Below the pieces are notes generated by a model. That model had not been told where the DNA came from, did not search any database, and saw only the letters and a program-made list of their open reading frames with translations. Position numbers and translations under genes: made by a program. Below are positions 1 through 11,204 of a stretch of DNA of 64,000 nucleotides, one piece after another. Numbering within the stretch: position 1 is the first letter of the stretch; the number at the start of each line of letters is the position of its first letter. Source of the stretch: Rhypophila decipiens (taxonomy: Eukaryota > Ascomycota > Sordariomycetes > Sordariales > Naviculisporaceae); the NCBI GenBank assembly GCA_033297075.1, contig MU858051.1:372001-436000 (forward strand), given 5' to 3'.

Positions 1-316
1 TGGTGCTGCTTACGTATTGGGCCGCCAAGCTTCCATGGAACGGACAAGGGACGCCATATACGCCCGCACTAGCCACACTTTCGGCGCCAATCAAACCTGC
101 GGGGTTGTTGAGGGCACTGAGCCCTACGAATTTTTGACCAGTGGAACCCGTGGTGAGCCACACGCCCCGTCACACTGGAAGAAGCACTGAGGGCCGCCAA
201 CAAGTCGAATAATCCAAACCCACTCCTCATCGCGACATACGAATTTCGCTCTTCGATACCCAGCAACCCATCGAACGGAGCGAAGTCGTGATCATCAAGC
301 ACCACAACTGCCCAAC
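1..316. other. region upstream of RPS15
   Basis: This is the 5' flank of the ribosomal protein gene, cut by the window edge. A 133-codon minus-strand open frame (69-470) runs through it and into the first RPS15 exon and intron. It has no recognisable protein features, so I treat it as chance. It presumably holds the RPS15 promoter and leader; I could not define a single site. Confidence 0.5.
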
Positions 317-1232
317 ATGGCTGACGAATACGTATGTTTTGCCCTCTTTCCAAAAAGAAGAAAGTCTTCATTTGCATCGTTCGATCGCATGCTGGTTTTG
401 CTTCCTGTCGTCCATCCCGCGATCGTGCGGAAGACCATTCGCAAAAACCACAGAGCTCAATTTGCGACAACTTCTCTCCTTTCGAAACCCACCGATCATC
501 GAAACTACGTATAATTGAGACCGGAAGCTGACGATTGGATCATCTGTGACAGAACGCTGAGGAGGCTGCCGAGATCAAGAAGAAGAGAACCTTCCGCAAG
601 TTCTCCTACAGAGGAATCGACCTCGATGCGTACGTCCACTTCAACCTTCTGCTCTTTTCGCTTTAATCTATACGATGGATATGGAGGAGACGTTCGATGA
701 TGGAGATGGAGATGCTGGGACTTGTGATATCTGGATGGGAATACGACATTATGAAAGACACCTGGAAGACGTTCGCCCGCTAACACGCCAGGCTGCAGTC
801 TCCTAGACCTCGGATCCGATGAGCTCCGTGATGTCGTCCACGCCCGTGCCCGCCGCAGGATCAACCGGGGTCTCAAGCGCAAGCCCATGGGCTTGATTAA
901 GAAGCTTCGCAAGGCCAAGCAGGAGGCCAAGCCCAACGAGAAGCCCGACCTCGTCAAGACTCACCTCCGTGACATGATTGTCGTCCCCGAGATGATTGGC
1001 AGCGTTATTGGTATCTACTCCGGCAAGGAGTTCAACCAGGTGGAGATCAAGCCTGAGATGGTTGGCCACTACCTTGGCGAGTTCTCTATCACATAGTACG
1101 TCAAGCTCTGATTCGTGGGAGACATTTGATGATTGCGGTACAAATTACTGACCCCCTTATAGCAAGCCCGTCAAGCACGGTAGACCAGGTATCGGTGCTA
1201 CCCACTCTTCTCGTTTCATTCCCCTCAAGTAA
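317..1232 (+). CDS. RPS15: 40S ribosomal protein S15 (uS19)
   Basis: Structural protein of the small ribosomal subunit head (uS19 family), acting in cytosolic translation. Four coding exons: 317-331, 553-629, 799-1095 and 1163-1232, giving 152 aa, the usual eukaryotic S15 length. The protein opens [16 protein letters not shown], has the family block around [16 protein letters not shown], then [14 protein letters not shown] and GVYSG-like [12 protein letters not shown], and ends [10 protein letters not shown]. All introns have GT...AG ends (gtatgt, gtacgt, gtacgt donors) and the exon phases join without loss of conserved residues. The first exon is only 15 nt, so automatic annotation could easily miss it. 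The start codon choice is supported by the conserved MADEY opening. NSA2 lies downstream on the same strand. I am confident of the identity and of the exon structure. Confidence 0.96.
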
Positions 1233-2182
1233 GGGCCTTTTGGGAATTTGGGGCAGGGGGAACTTCTTGCATTCAGTCAATCATGGCTTCGGCGAAAACG
1301 GGACAAGGGTCTGCTCTGTTGGTACGGGTATTGGTTTTATCGCAGTGCCTTTCGAGAAAGCTGTCTTTTCACGGTTAACGAAGATAGTTTTCTCAACAAT
1401 GAGAAAAAAAGAGCAAGCCGTCGTTGACTGGCTGGGAAACCAATACCCTGATGATGATGATGATTATGCTTTTACGGTGCACAGTGATTTTGTGCGATAA
1501 GAGCAAGAAGCTGTGTACTTGGTTAGCCTACCCTTTGTATCTATCCAAATACTTTCGGCACCCACTATCCAGACAGGTCCTTGGGGTTCTCGCAGGCGGA
1601 TAGGCGTGATCAATGATAGAAACGCTGGTTGATCTAATCTTTATACACCAGCTGGAGCTTCTCATATCGGACGAATCTTTGGCCATCTTGGACATGATAT
1701 CGAGCTCGTGCGTGAACAATTAGATTGGCCGTTAATGATTGAATGTATGTGCTTGGGGTACCGTATTCTTTGTGCCTGGCAACTGCCCTGGCAGTCAAAA
1801 CTGTTTTACTTCTCACTAGTTATTTGATCTTTTGAAATATCAAACTCATGATGTGGTAGTAATCCGATATCCCGTACTTGTATCAAGACATCGTAAACCA
1901 CACTGCTGTTTGCTCCACTGTAACTTTTTCGTGGGGAATTTGTGGCATCGTTCATCCTGACTTACCTTGACCAATAGGAGTTCATAGCGGCTCCTCCACC
2001 CCCCCACACGATTGCCTCGAACCCGCCACCTTAGCGACCGATAAGCCGCCAATTTTTTATCGGTGGGCACGCTTGGACGGCGAACGAAAGTTTGAGGCAT
2101 CACCAGTTGGAACTTGCTGTTCCCCGCCAGACAACAACCAGCAGCAGTACCACAAGACCCTAGCAAGGGCAATAATTTCAAG
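1233..2182. other. intergenic, RPS15 to NSA2
   Basis: This holds the 3' flank of RPS15 and the promoter and leader of NSA2. Open frames on both strands (up to 126 codons) show no family features. A short GAT microsatellite sits near 1451-1465. No tRNA, snoRNA or further gene could be supported. Confidence 0.6.
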
Positions 2183-3227
2183 ATGGTGAGTTCCAGTTCG
2201 CCTGGATTGTGTGTTTGGTATCGCATTTGCTAACAAATTGCTTGTTTCCCAAATACAGCCTCAGAACGAATATATCGGTATGCCTCTACTTCCTCGATGG
2301 ATACACTTGGACGATATCTCCTCGAAATATCCGGTTACTCTGCCACTGTTCGTCTTAACTAACCGCTGCGTTACCCCCAAACAGAAAGAGCGCAAAAGCT
2401 CCACGGCAAGCGTCTCGACACCGAGGAGCGCGCCCGTAAAAAGGCCGCCCGCGAGGGCCACAAGCAGAGCGAGAATGCGCAGAACCTGAGAGGCCTTCGG
2501 GCCAAGCTCTACGCCAAAGAGCGGCACCACCAAAAGATCCAGATGCGCAAGCAGATCAAGCAGCACGAGGAGCGCAACGTCAAGGGCAACGCCCAGGAGA
2601 AAGAGCCCACCAACCCTGTACCAGCCTACCTCTTGGACCGCGCGAACCCGACGACAGCAAAGGCCCTCAGCTCCCAGATCAAGAACAAGCGCGCCGAGAA
2701 AGCCGCCAGATTCTCAGTGCCAATCCCCAAGGTCAAGGGCATCAGCGAGGAGGAGCTCTTCAAGGTGGTCAAGACGGGCAAGAAGGTTGCCAAAAAAGCC
2801 TGGAAGCGTGTCGTTACCAAGCCGACTTTTGTTGGGCCCGATTTCACACGTCGCCCGGTCAAGTACGAGCGCTTTATTCGGCCTATGGGTCTCCGTTACA
2901 AGAAGGCAAATGTTACGCATCCTACGCTCAACGTCACCGTGCAGCTGCCCATCTTGGGCGTCAAGAAGAATCCCAGCAACCCGCTTTATACTCAGCTTGG
3001 TGTGTTGACCAAGGGCACCATTATCGAGGTCAACGTGTCGGATCTTGGTATTGTTACGGCGTCGGGAAAGATTGCTTGGGGTCGGTACGCACAGATTACG
3101 AACAACCCAGAGGTATGTTGCCGTCTTTTCCACCAAGGGACTCTTCTAGTAGGGATCGAGGAAAGAAGGACCTGTCGCTAACGTGAAACAGAACGACGGC
3201 TGCTTGAACGCCGTACTGCTGGTATAA
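2183..3227 (+). CDS. NSA2: 60S ribosome biogenesis factor NSA2
   Basis: NSA2 is a nucleolar/nuclear assembly factor of pre-60S particles, needed for 27S pre-rRNA processing; its C-terminal half is related to the S8e ribosomal fold. Exons 2183-2185, 2259-2277, 2385-3112 and 3192-3227 give 261 aa, the length normal for the family. The protein begins [19 protein letters not shown], has the strongly conserved basic segment [20 protein letters not shown] and the block [20 protein letters not shown], and ends in [15 protein letters not shown]. The first coding exon is the ATG alone (donor gtgagt directly after it) and the second is 19 nt. These tiny exons are supported because they restore the invariant N-terminus exactly. 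Its job matches the nearby RPS15 functionally, but there is no sign of shared transcription. Confidence 0.96.
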
Positions 3228-4041
3228 ATAATTTGTTATCTTTCGTTTTATTTTCACGTGGATATCCATTGGCGGGCGGTTGACAGGACATCAAAAATAG
3301 TACTCTCTGGGTTCTCTTCTTTTCACTTTCCTCTTTTCACTTGCATCTGGGTTCCAGTTCTAGAGATCACAAGATAGGCGTTCTGGTGTTGATATACTAG
3401 TGTAGTTGTTCTTCAATGTCTAGTACGGGTCATTTGATGTCAATGGTCAACCTCATCAAACCCCATTGAAGACATGAATTCTTGGCCAGGCAGTGCCTGT
3501 TTATTTGGCCCCTTCCTTGTTCACTCTCAACAGGTGTACTTTCTTTCCTGCCTGGTCAGATACATCCACCACCCATAAGTGCTGTTCTCGAGAAAGAGAT
3601 GCATCGCTACTGCTCGCAAGGACCGTCCTCCTTACGGCCGGTTCAAAGCTGATCCCGACAATTGTTGACATCACGCACGCGATGAGGAGATGAAAATGAG
3701 CATCGATAATTGGCTCAGGCGTGAAGGCAGGAAGCAAACAATATGCAGCCACCCAGGGAAAGTGCTGCACATGAGAGAGACCAGCCATCGACCGACCCCG
3801 ACCTGCTAGTTCTACTTTCTTCCCTCCACAAATCTCCTCACATCCCGTGAAAACCTGTCAACCGGAATTTATCGACTATTCTCCTATTGACTATATCCGT
3901 CACGAAATATACATATATCCATCACCCTCCAACCGGAGACTTGGGTCAACAACACATCCTGTTCGTTTGCCGCTGCCTCTGTTTTATTTTAATCGTCTAG
4001 ACAAACACGAGAGGGGTCAAGTTCTTTGAACAACACGAGAT
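3228..4041. other. intergenic, NSA2 to Cys-rich gene
   Basis: 3' flank of NSA2 and presumed promoter of the gene starting at 4042. Short open frames on both strands (60-95 codons) carry no recognisable domain. I see no RNA gene or repeat here. Confidence 0.6.
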
Positions 4042-5493
4042 ATGGACAAAACCAGCATAAATTACATTTTGAACAGCGATACCGAGAATCTCTGGGTACA
4101 GCCAACGCCAACGGATACGACACAAGTTACGCCCATACCTGCTTGCGATGTTTCTCATAGCGGAAAGTCCAAACGCGGTGCTCACTCGCCCATTGACGAT
4201 GATCAGTCCAACCTTCCACCGCCAAAACATCGCCGTCAGTCGAAAAATCCGCAGATGACCCTAGCCGAGTGGGTACAAGACGTGAAGGGAGATGCAGAAA
4301 AAAATAGTCAGAGGCCTTTTCAACAATCTACAATTGGTTTCTAACAAGGAAGATTCTGGTAATCCGATATGTATCTTCGTAAGTCGGACATCAGCAGATT
4401 CCTATCTTGCCTATCGACCTCTCGGGAAGCGCTGACTTGTCTCAAGCCCCGTAAAAAACACACCAAGGGTCCGGTGCGATCAGAGGCATCTGCATGTCTA
4501 TCTTGCATCATCAAACGCATGACCCACCCGGATCATCGGTGCCATGATCGCATGTGGAAGGGTAAGTATTCCATATACGAGTTAGTATTGTTGTAATGCT
4601 AATAATCTTAGATGCGTTTGTGAGTAATATTTGTTATGATTGCTCAACTGTCGGATTCAGCAAGACATGTATGAACGTAAGTTCTTGCCCAACAATAACC
4701 ATTTAGACCTCAAGAGTCAGCATCAGATGAAGGAACTAGCTAACAAAACCCAACCTTTACCAGGTTTATGATTTCGAATCCATCTCCGAGCTCCCTTCAT
4801 CTATCATAACCCTCTACTGCAGGTTAGCGAGGACGAGACCATTGGCCCAAAGGCCTTTTGGTGATATACCGGTATTGCCGGGGTTTAAAACAATGCTCCA
4901 AGAGTTTCAAAGTATGATATCAACTACTCCCTTAAAAAGTTGCAATCTGACTGTCGAACAGAATGGTGCTCGGAACATGCCCATCTACGACCCGAGACCA
5001 CCGAGGACTGTCTGAACAGGAATGGGGAAGGCGACCTGATGCCACCCCCCGAAGGGGGCTTAAATTGCTTTCAAATGCGCCGACAGGGCCGGGCCGAACA
5101 AGACAATACGTACATGTACGTCAGTCAAAGATGTTCTTTTCCAATACTACCCCCCCAACCAATGGATTCAAACAAATCGAGCATGTCCGAGTAGCTTTCG
5201 TTGAACATTTACATATGTTGCGACAAAAGGGAGGAATACAAAACAGCCAAACTAACAGCCGTCCTACCAACAGGCCCCCTACCCACAGCCCCCCTACCAA
5301 CAGCAAACCACCACCCCGGAGCAGCGTCCCATGTATCCGACCTAGGAGGCGTTATAGACCACTACCATGCGAACCCTGCATAAGACGTGCTCTAGAAAGT
5401 CCAGCTGCCATATTAGGAAATCCAGCTGCTGTACAGGATGATGGGGATGATGGTTTTTGCAACGAGTGGAGTATGTCCTCGTTGTCGACGCAC

Positions 5494-5530
<37 letters not shown>

Positions 5531-6308
5531 AAGAGACATGGCTTAGGCCCTGATCGGAGCCATCTGGGCACCCGTCAGATTGGCCCAGATAACTGCCAGT
5601 AAGCCACAAAAAAACTCAAAACAACTGAATTTACAGCCATTTACAGCCATTGTGGAGCAATGTGCCAACTATCTGGCGAGCATTTTGTACCTTCTCCAAA
5701 AGTGGCTTTTTTTAGCTTTTTTCTCCAAAAACAGAGCCAAAACAGCGCAAAACTCGCCATTCCCAGAACTCAGAAAAAGCTGAATTCCGGGAATGGAGGC
5801 TATCTAGTGACCACCAGATTGGAGGTACATACGCCATGCCCCACTTTTTCCAATTGTATCTTTCTGCCCAGATAGATTCTGGCCCAGATGGCTCCGATCA
5901 GGGCCTTACCATTCTTGTTGCAGATTTCTCTCCGAAAGTTGATGTCCCATGCGCAGCTTGTCAACAGAAAGGAACACAGATTGCCGGAGAAGAGCTTGCC
6001 TGCAAAAAGGTATAATTCTTATTTTAGTTACCGGTGGCGGCCGCGCTCTACACTACATTATACTAACCCAATACTGCTTCTCTTAGTTATGGAACTTCGA
6101 GATGGACATCAATTCCTCTGCTTATGAATCGGCAAAGGCGATATGTCGGCTCAGAGAGGAGTTTATCTTCCACTTCTTGGAAGAGACCTTGGAGAATCCT
6201 CCTCAGCAGGGCGATGTTAGGCTAACTCATTGGCGGATATATGCGAAATTTGTAAAAACGCTTTTAGATACGTGTGCGTCTGATGATTTTACATCTGGGA
6301 AGGACTAA
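4042..6308 (+). CDS. uncharacterised multi-exon protein with repeated CxxC motifs
   Basis: I do not recognise this family. The proposed start at 4042 gives a Ser/Thr/Pro-rich N-terminus (MDKTSINYILNSD...) with a basic patch (PPPKHRRQSK). Probable exons are 4042-4336, 4484-4561, 4612-4676, 4764-4911, an uncertain part within about 4961-5470, then 5924-6009 and 6087-6308. The exons show Cys pairs: CLSC with RCHD, CYDC, PCEPC, CNEW and PCAACQQKG, suggesting a string of small zinc knuckles. The last exon is acidic and helical without Cys (about 73 aa). The last two introns and introns 2 and 3 have good splice and branch sites and keep phase. Intron 1 (donor gtttct) and the stretch 4912-5400, where frames 4940-5194 and 4963-5532 overlap, are unresolved. 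Intron 5471-5923 is enlarged by a MITE and a TTG microsatellite. Nuclear zinc-binding is only inference. Confidence 0.55.
5494..5530. repeat. (TTG)12 microsatellite
   Basis: Twelve perfect TTG units inside the intron 5471-5923, just 5' of the MITE. In one frame it would read as a run of leucines, which explains a spurious Leu-rich open frame here; splicing at 5471 removes it. Confidence 0.9.
5546..5905. mobile_element. MITE with 24-bp perfect terminal inverted repeats
   Basis: Non-coding 360-bp element. The left end 5546-5569 is the exact reverse complement of 5882-5905 (24 of 24; ends GGCCCTG...CAGGGCC), and the inverted similarity continues imperfectly for roughly 20 more bases with repeated GCCCAGAT words. 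It is flanked on both sides by TTA (5543-5545 and 5906-5908), read here as a 3-bp target duplication; this suits PIF/Harbinger-derived MITEs. A TA duplication, as for Tc1/mariner, with a one-base longer repeat, is an alternative. No transposase frame is present. Inside is a short direct duplication (TTACAGCCAT twice, 5632-5651). It lies wholly in an intron of the Cys-rich gene; removing it plus one duplication leaves a 90-nt intron, a normal size here. Confidence 0.9.
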
Positions 6309-6538
6309 TGCCATTGTCAATTTTTGTGTGTTATTCATATTGCTTCTAATTTCCCATCTAACTGAAGCCGGGACTCCCGTCACCACAATTCCATATTGTA
6401 TGATAAAGATATCTACATAGGTAGGGTAGGTATGAACCGAATAGAGAGATATCAACTCTTGCGATAGATCTGTTTCCCCGAAACCTAGAAGCTATCCATA
6501 CCTCACCTCCTATCCTATCACGGCACATCCTCAGTTCC

Positions 6539-8374
6539 TCACATTGCACACGGGCCATGGCTATCATACGGCGCCTGGCCACACCGATAGCAGAAGTGAG
6601 TACCGCACGAGGTACAGCTGTTGTTATGCCACAGGTTAGCAGATCCATCTCTCTATAGACACCAGTTATAAGACGAGAAAAAACAACTCGAGATATTTAC
6701 TCACTGGATATGATTACAGCCATCAATCTTGTCAATCATAGTATGGCACTTGGGGCAAGGCTTCCACCCAGAACTTCTCGAGAGCGCTCTAAACTGCCGC
6801 TCTTGCGAGCGCAGTTCCGCCTCTCGTCTCCGAGCCATCTCCTCGCGCCAGGCCGTTCTACCAACCCAGGTTTGGATTATATCCGGTGGAATCGTCACAT
6901 TTGCCGCCGCTGAATTGTCACAGTGTCTCAGGTGATATGCGCGCCGACAAAGAGTGCACGTCTTCTTGTGACACCGACGGCATTTGCCCATATTCTTCGA
7001 GCGTAGAGCACCAGGGATGAACTCGCTGCATGCTGGGTCATGGCAATAAAGGGGCTCGCCGTCGTCGAACTCGGAGAGCTTCTTGCGGTATGTCTGGATT
7101 TCGGCAGACGTGGCCTTGAGAGAGTTCCGGATAACGCTCATGTCGATCCGCTGGCAGCATCGAACTGGCACGAAAGGCATATTCGTCAGAGAGGATCGGA
7201 TCCCGGCTGCTAGACAATTTTCACAGAAAACGTGCCCGCATGGGAGGGTCGCGCTCGAGGCTCTTTTGCCGGGTACTGGCTCTGTGCATACCAGACAGGT
7301 AGGGAGATTTGCTGCCGGTGGAGGTGGTACTCTGATCTGGTTGGTTTCTCGGCCATGGCGAACCGGTCGAGGAGGTCGAGGCTGTGGAGCTCTGTGCCGA
7401 TTAACTCGGATCGGGGGCCCCTGGTGGTGAAAGACTCTGATGGCAGGACGCAGACGCTGATTCCGACCACCCCCGGCTCCCACCGGACGCTCCTCGGCTG
7501 GGGGTAGGCGATTTCTGGCAAGTGGTTCTATCTGGTTGGGAGGATCCCGCACCGGCATATCGTTTGGAGGCGGCTGCATGGGCGGTGTTACGGGCCTAAT
7601 GTCACTGTTGTGAGCAACCACGGCATTTCCAGGACGAGCTCCTATCTCAACTGGAACTCTCGACTCAAGAGCAGGGGGTTGGATAGGCAATTCGAATCCT
7701 TCGAAGAATTCTGGTCTAAGCGGACCGATGAGAGGAAGATTATCCGGAACCGGCGATGTGGGACGCAGGGAATTGCGTCTGTGAGGTCTACTAAGGGCTC
7801 TAGACATAATCATATAGCTAAGACGCCCCTCGTGAGGCCGCTGAGGCGGGATTTCCGTGTCTCGAGGAACCAGCCTAGAGTAATATGCCGGAGGCCATGG
7901 GCGCTCGTCAAGCATGAAACCGTTCATGATACCACTGTCATGAAGTTGTAGGAGTTGTGATAATCGGAGGTTCGCTTTTCTCAAACCTGCGAGCCGAAGA
8001 AGATCGATTGCTAGAGCAGCCTCCAAAGGATGCGGTGGTGGCGGTGGTGGTCTTGAAGCATGTTCAGTCCAACTGGTTAATGAGTTGGCATCGGTACTCT
8101 CTGACATGCCGGCCTGATGTTCAGAGCTGTCGTGGATTTCTTCAAGTTCCCGGTGGGCAGGCTCGAGAGTGTAGGTCAGTGATGTGGCTCCCAGTGACTC
8201 GAGTGTCGGCGGCCAATCACCCTCAAAGTTGTTTTTCTTTGGCAGTTCTTGAAGCAACTCGACGATGCCCAGCTGTCCGGGGATTCTAAATATACTTGGG
8301 AAGAAGCCATTCGCTGTAGGTGGGGTGGTGAAGGCTTCCGCCCACTGACTCAGGGCCTTCAAAGGTTTCATCAT
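6539..8374 (-). CDS. RBR-type (RING-IBR-RING) E3 ubiquitin ligase
   Basis: RBR ligases take ubiquitin from an E2 onto a RING2 cysteine and then onto a substrate. Two exons: 6705-8374 and 6539-6617 (intron 87 nt, donor gtgagt, branch gctaac), 582 aa. The N-terminal 350 residues are Pro-rich and likely disordered, with no clear domain. RING1 starts at TCLVC (about 360) with CGHVFCENC; the IBR runs about 444-485 (YCHDPACS, CRRCHKKTCTLC); a basic 50-residue linker follows; RING2 begins WKPCPKCHTMIDKIDGCNHI and continues in the second exon as HCTSCGTHFCYRCG. The cysteine of GCNH (about 553) is the predicted catalytic residue. The second exon is inferred because the frame otherwise stops in mid RING2; splicing completes the motif exactly. 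The start MMKPLKALSQ is the first Met of the frame; a further 5' exon cannot be excluded. Substrates are unknown. Confidence 0.9.
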
Positions 8375-9414
8375 TCATTGAACCGACCAAGATGAGATGA
8401 TAAGCGTCGTTATCTAGGCAGATGGGCCAGCCTCCCGGAATTTGTTGCTTCAAAGGACCAAAGAAGGGCGGTGGCTGCAAGCCATATGCAAGGCAACAAG
8501 AGGGACGAGATGAAGGTTTCCTGCATTTCGTCTGATGATCGAAAGCAAACATGGGGCTGGTTGAGAGAGGGTTTCGGGATCCTTTAGGCTCTTGGAGGTT
8601 AACTTGTTCACGGGGAAGGAGCATCGTGGCGACCGCGACGGTCCGCATCGTGGCTTCTGTTGTGAAGCTGCGAACTCATTGTTGGTAGACGGAACACCTA
8701 TCAGATAGGGTTTGGGCATGAAACTGAGTAGCAGGTGATTGTAAAGTAGAGGAGGGTGCCTGAAGTTCATTGTAGACTGAGCAGGGAAAGAAAGAAGAGG
8801 ATGAACTGCCTTATATGGAACCAGGTTTGCACTTGTAGTATGAGTCTTTCGGGACGGAGTCAAGTGACAACTCTGATCTTGGGACAGATGTCCAGGTATT
8901 GATCATAATCTTGGCGAAGGAGGTGGACGGCAGCGTGTCGTTCCAGCCGAGGTGTAATGCGGGTATGTATGCAGGACGGATGAGCTGTTAGAGACGGTAG
9001 CCGAGCGATCGATTTATGTATGTGAAAATTAGAGTACACTAACAGTGGGTCCCTCGACCGAACGGAACTGACATGTAATTGCTGCACCGGCCCGGCCGTC
9101 TGCCCGGTTCAACAGCACTGCGCGATTGTTGTCCAATGGGAAACGAAAACCTGCCTGCAAGCCACCATTTGCTGGCCTTCCTCGGGCAGCTGTGATTCGA
9201 AAAGACTTGAAAAGTAACACAATGGACACCCAAATGGTGACTGATGATAGTACCAAATGTTCTGGAAATAAGGGGGCTGGGCTTTCCCTGATGCCGCTCC
9301 TTCCTCCCAGGCTCCCACCCAAACCTCCTCCCATATCTGCACCAAAGTCAGCACATGACTTCGAGCTATCACAACGAGTATGGAAAAAGATTACCCAACC
9401 CATAAATGCCATCA
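8375..9414. other. intergenic, RBR gene promoter side to FMO 3' end
   Basis: Both flanking genes are on the minus strand, so this holds the 3' flank of the FMO gene and the promoter of the RBR gene. Minus-strand frames of 120 and 137 codons (8286-8863) overlap each other in different frames and lack domain features; they could include a missed 5' exon of the RBR gene but I cannot support one. Confidence 0.5.
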
Positions 9415-11204
9415 TCAAATAAACGCAAGGGAATCCTTCTTCGTTTTCTCCACCAAAACCCAGTCCTTATCCTCATCCGCACCTTCCACATCACCAGCCA
9501 TCGTCCCATCCTTCCCTCTCTCCGGCCTCGGATACTTCCTCAGATGCTCAATAGCCCAAACAACCTCCTTCCCCAGAACAGGCGGAATCATCCCATCCCC
9601 CTTGAGCGTGCCCAACCCAGCAATCTCAAACAACCCCTCCAACCAAGCAAACGTCTCCCCGTCATCCCACGGAATATCATGGAACCGTTTCCCTTCCCTC
9701 TTTTTGCTTTCCAACCTATCTCTTTCCCACTTTTCTTGCTGCTCCAGCCGTGGTAAATCCACTTTATTCCTCCCCGACCAGAGTCGTGAAAGGGCAATAG
9801 CTTGATACTCGAAGCTTCGGAAAGTCAAAGTGCGCGGTAGCCCGATGATTGCTAGATTCTTGAAATCTTGAAAGAAAGTATGCCAATACCCTTTTATGAG
9901 TTTTTTATCTTTGGGATCCCATAATTCTCGACCGTTGTGAGCGGCATTCCAAAAGGGAAACGAGACTTGGTATCCAGTGCAGTAAATCACCGTGTCGATG
10001 TCGTCTAGATATGTGCCATCGGAGAAGAGGATCCGCCCGGTGGAGGCTATGTATTCCTCCACGACAGGTTTCCATTCGATACCGGCGGGCGGGAAGTCCC
10101 CGTCCCATAGACCTGGGGATCGGCGGGATTGGTTGACGGGTAGGCGGGCGGTGGTGACGAGCTCGTTGGATATGTCGTGTCCCGAGGCTTGGTTGCCGAT
10201 TACAAGGACACGCTTGGAAGTGTAGATGTGCGGAGATCGATACGGTTTGGAGTGGATAACTCGTCCTGGGTACTTTTGGACATACTCCTCGAGGCCTTTG
10301 ACGTAGGGAATCTGTTCGAATGGAGCTGTAAGTGATGTGTCTTCCTGAACATAAGCAAATGTCAAGGGGCGTCATCACGCACATAAGGAACAGAATAATG
10401 CCCTGTGGCTATTATCACGGCGTCAAAGCTTTCCTCCCACCAAAGGTCAATGTGTCGAAGGGGGTCGTATTTCCGAAGCGTCAACTTCCATCTCTCTTGG
10501 CCCCCTTTCTCAGTTGGCGGAATCTTGGAGACGTCTTCCACCGTGGTGTTGAGCGACAGGAATCGGTCTGTTTCGTGATGGGAGAAATAGTCCTCAATGT
10601 ACTGGCGTGGAATGTAATGAGGTGGGAAGGGGCCGTAGGCAAAGGTCCTATCTGAAAAGCTCATTGCTATGTGTGGAACATTTGTTCTTTTACGGTGGGC
10701 GCGGGATGTCAGTTGCAGGTCCTCAGTATTATCCACGAAAGCTGGCGCCTGAATAAATGATGTACTCACGTCAGATTGTTGTAAACAGGCGTCTGAGAAT
10801 ATCTTTCTTGTTGATTCGGAGGGACTGCCTTGGGCACCCTCAAATCCAAGTCCGGTATCTTCAGGGGCGGGTCAACATCTTCTGCGAGCTTCCCAGGTTG
10901 TAGGGGAGGATGGGGTCTCGGATCAGCATCATAGATCCTGATCAAAGTCAGTATGTCGTGGAACTTAAGAAAAAGATCCTTGATGGACCAAGTACAGCCT
11001 CATCTTCTTACCATGACCCGCCTGCCGATTCTCTTCTCTCAAACACTTTGACCCGGTCATAATAGTTCTCCGCCTTGAATGCTGCTGCTGTCACGGCTCC
11101 TGAGGTAGAATTAGTCGAGGTTCATGACCGATACACCGAGAGAGGTCAGCCATACCTGCCGCTCCGGCGCCAATGATGGCAACAGATTTGATCTCTGGTG
11201 CCAT
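9415..11204 (-). CDS. flavin-containing monooxygenase-like protein
   Basis: Likely an FAD- and NADPH-dependent monooxygenase of the FMO class, oxidising a soft nucleophile (N or S) in a small molecule; substrate unknown. Five exons on the minus strand: 11156-11204, 11012-11099, 10770-10937, 10379-10686 and 9415-10325, 507 aa. The N-terminus MAPEIKSVAIIGAGAAG is a classic FAD-binding Rossmann loop (GAGAAG, residues 12-17) and follows the start directly, which fixes the start. ERRESAGGSW ends the FAD motif. An ATG(H/Y) motif is seen at IIATGHYSVPY, the second dinucleotide fold at VLVIGNQASGHDIS (about 250; one Gly of GxGxxG is replaced, as often in FMOs), and a C-terminal CTGY motif at VIYCTGYQVSF. 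All introns are 53-83 nt with in-phase joins; the donor of intron 4 (gtgatg) is the weakest. PXMP4 is divergent, 1.4 kb away. No biosynthetic partner is adjacent. Confidence 0.88.

Noticed and set aside
69..470. 133-codon minus-strand frame over the RPS15 start
   Set aside because: It overlaps the first exon and intron of RPS15 on the other strand and has no features.
1963..2055. Possible tRNA because of a TTCGA-like word on the minus strand near 2018
   Set aside because: The stem on either side does not pair and no acceptor stem could be formed.
5342..5539. Poly-Thr / poly-Asn / poly-Leu proteins around the TTG repeat
   Set aside because: They are readings of the (TTG)12 microsatellite in three frames and lie in an intron.
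6025..6046. Sequence resembling a cloning-vector polylinker (CGGTGGCGGCCGC, NotI site)
   Set aside because: Only 13 bases match and the flanks do not; the stretch lies in an intron with good splice and branch sites. Chance is the simpler reading.
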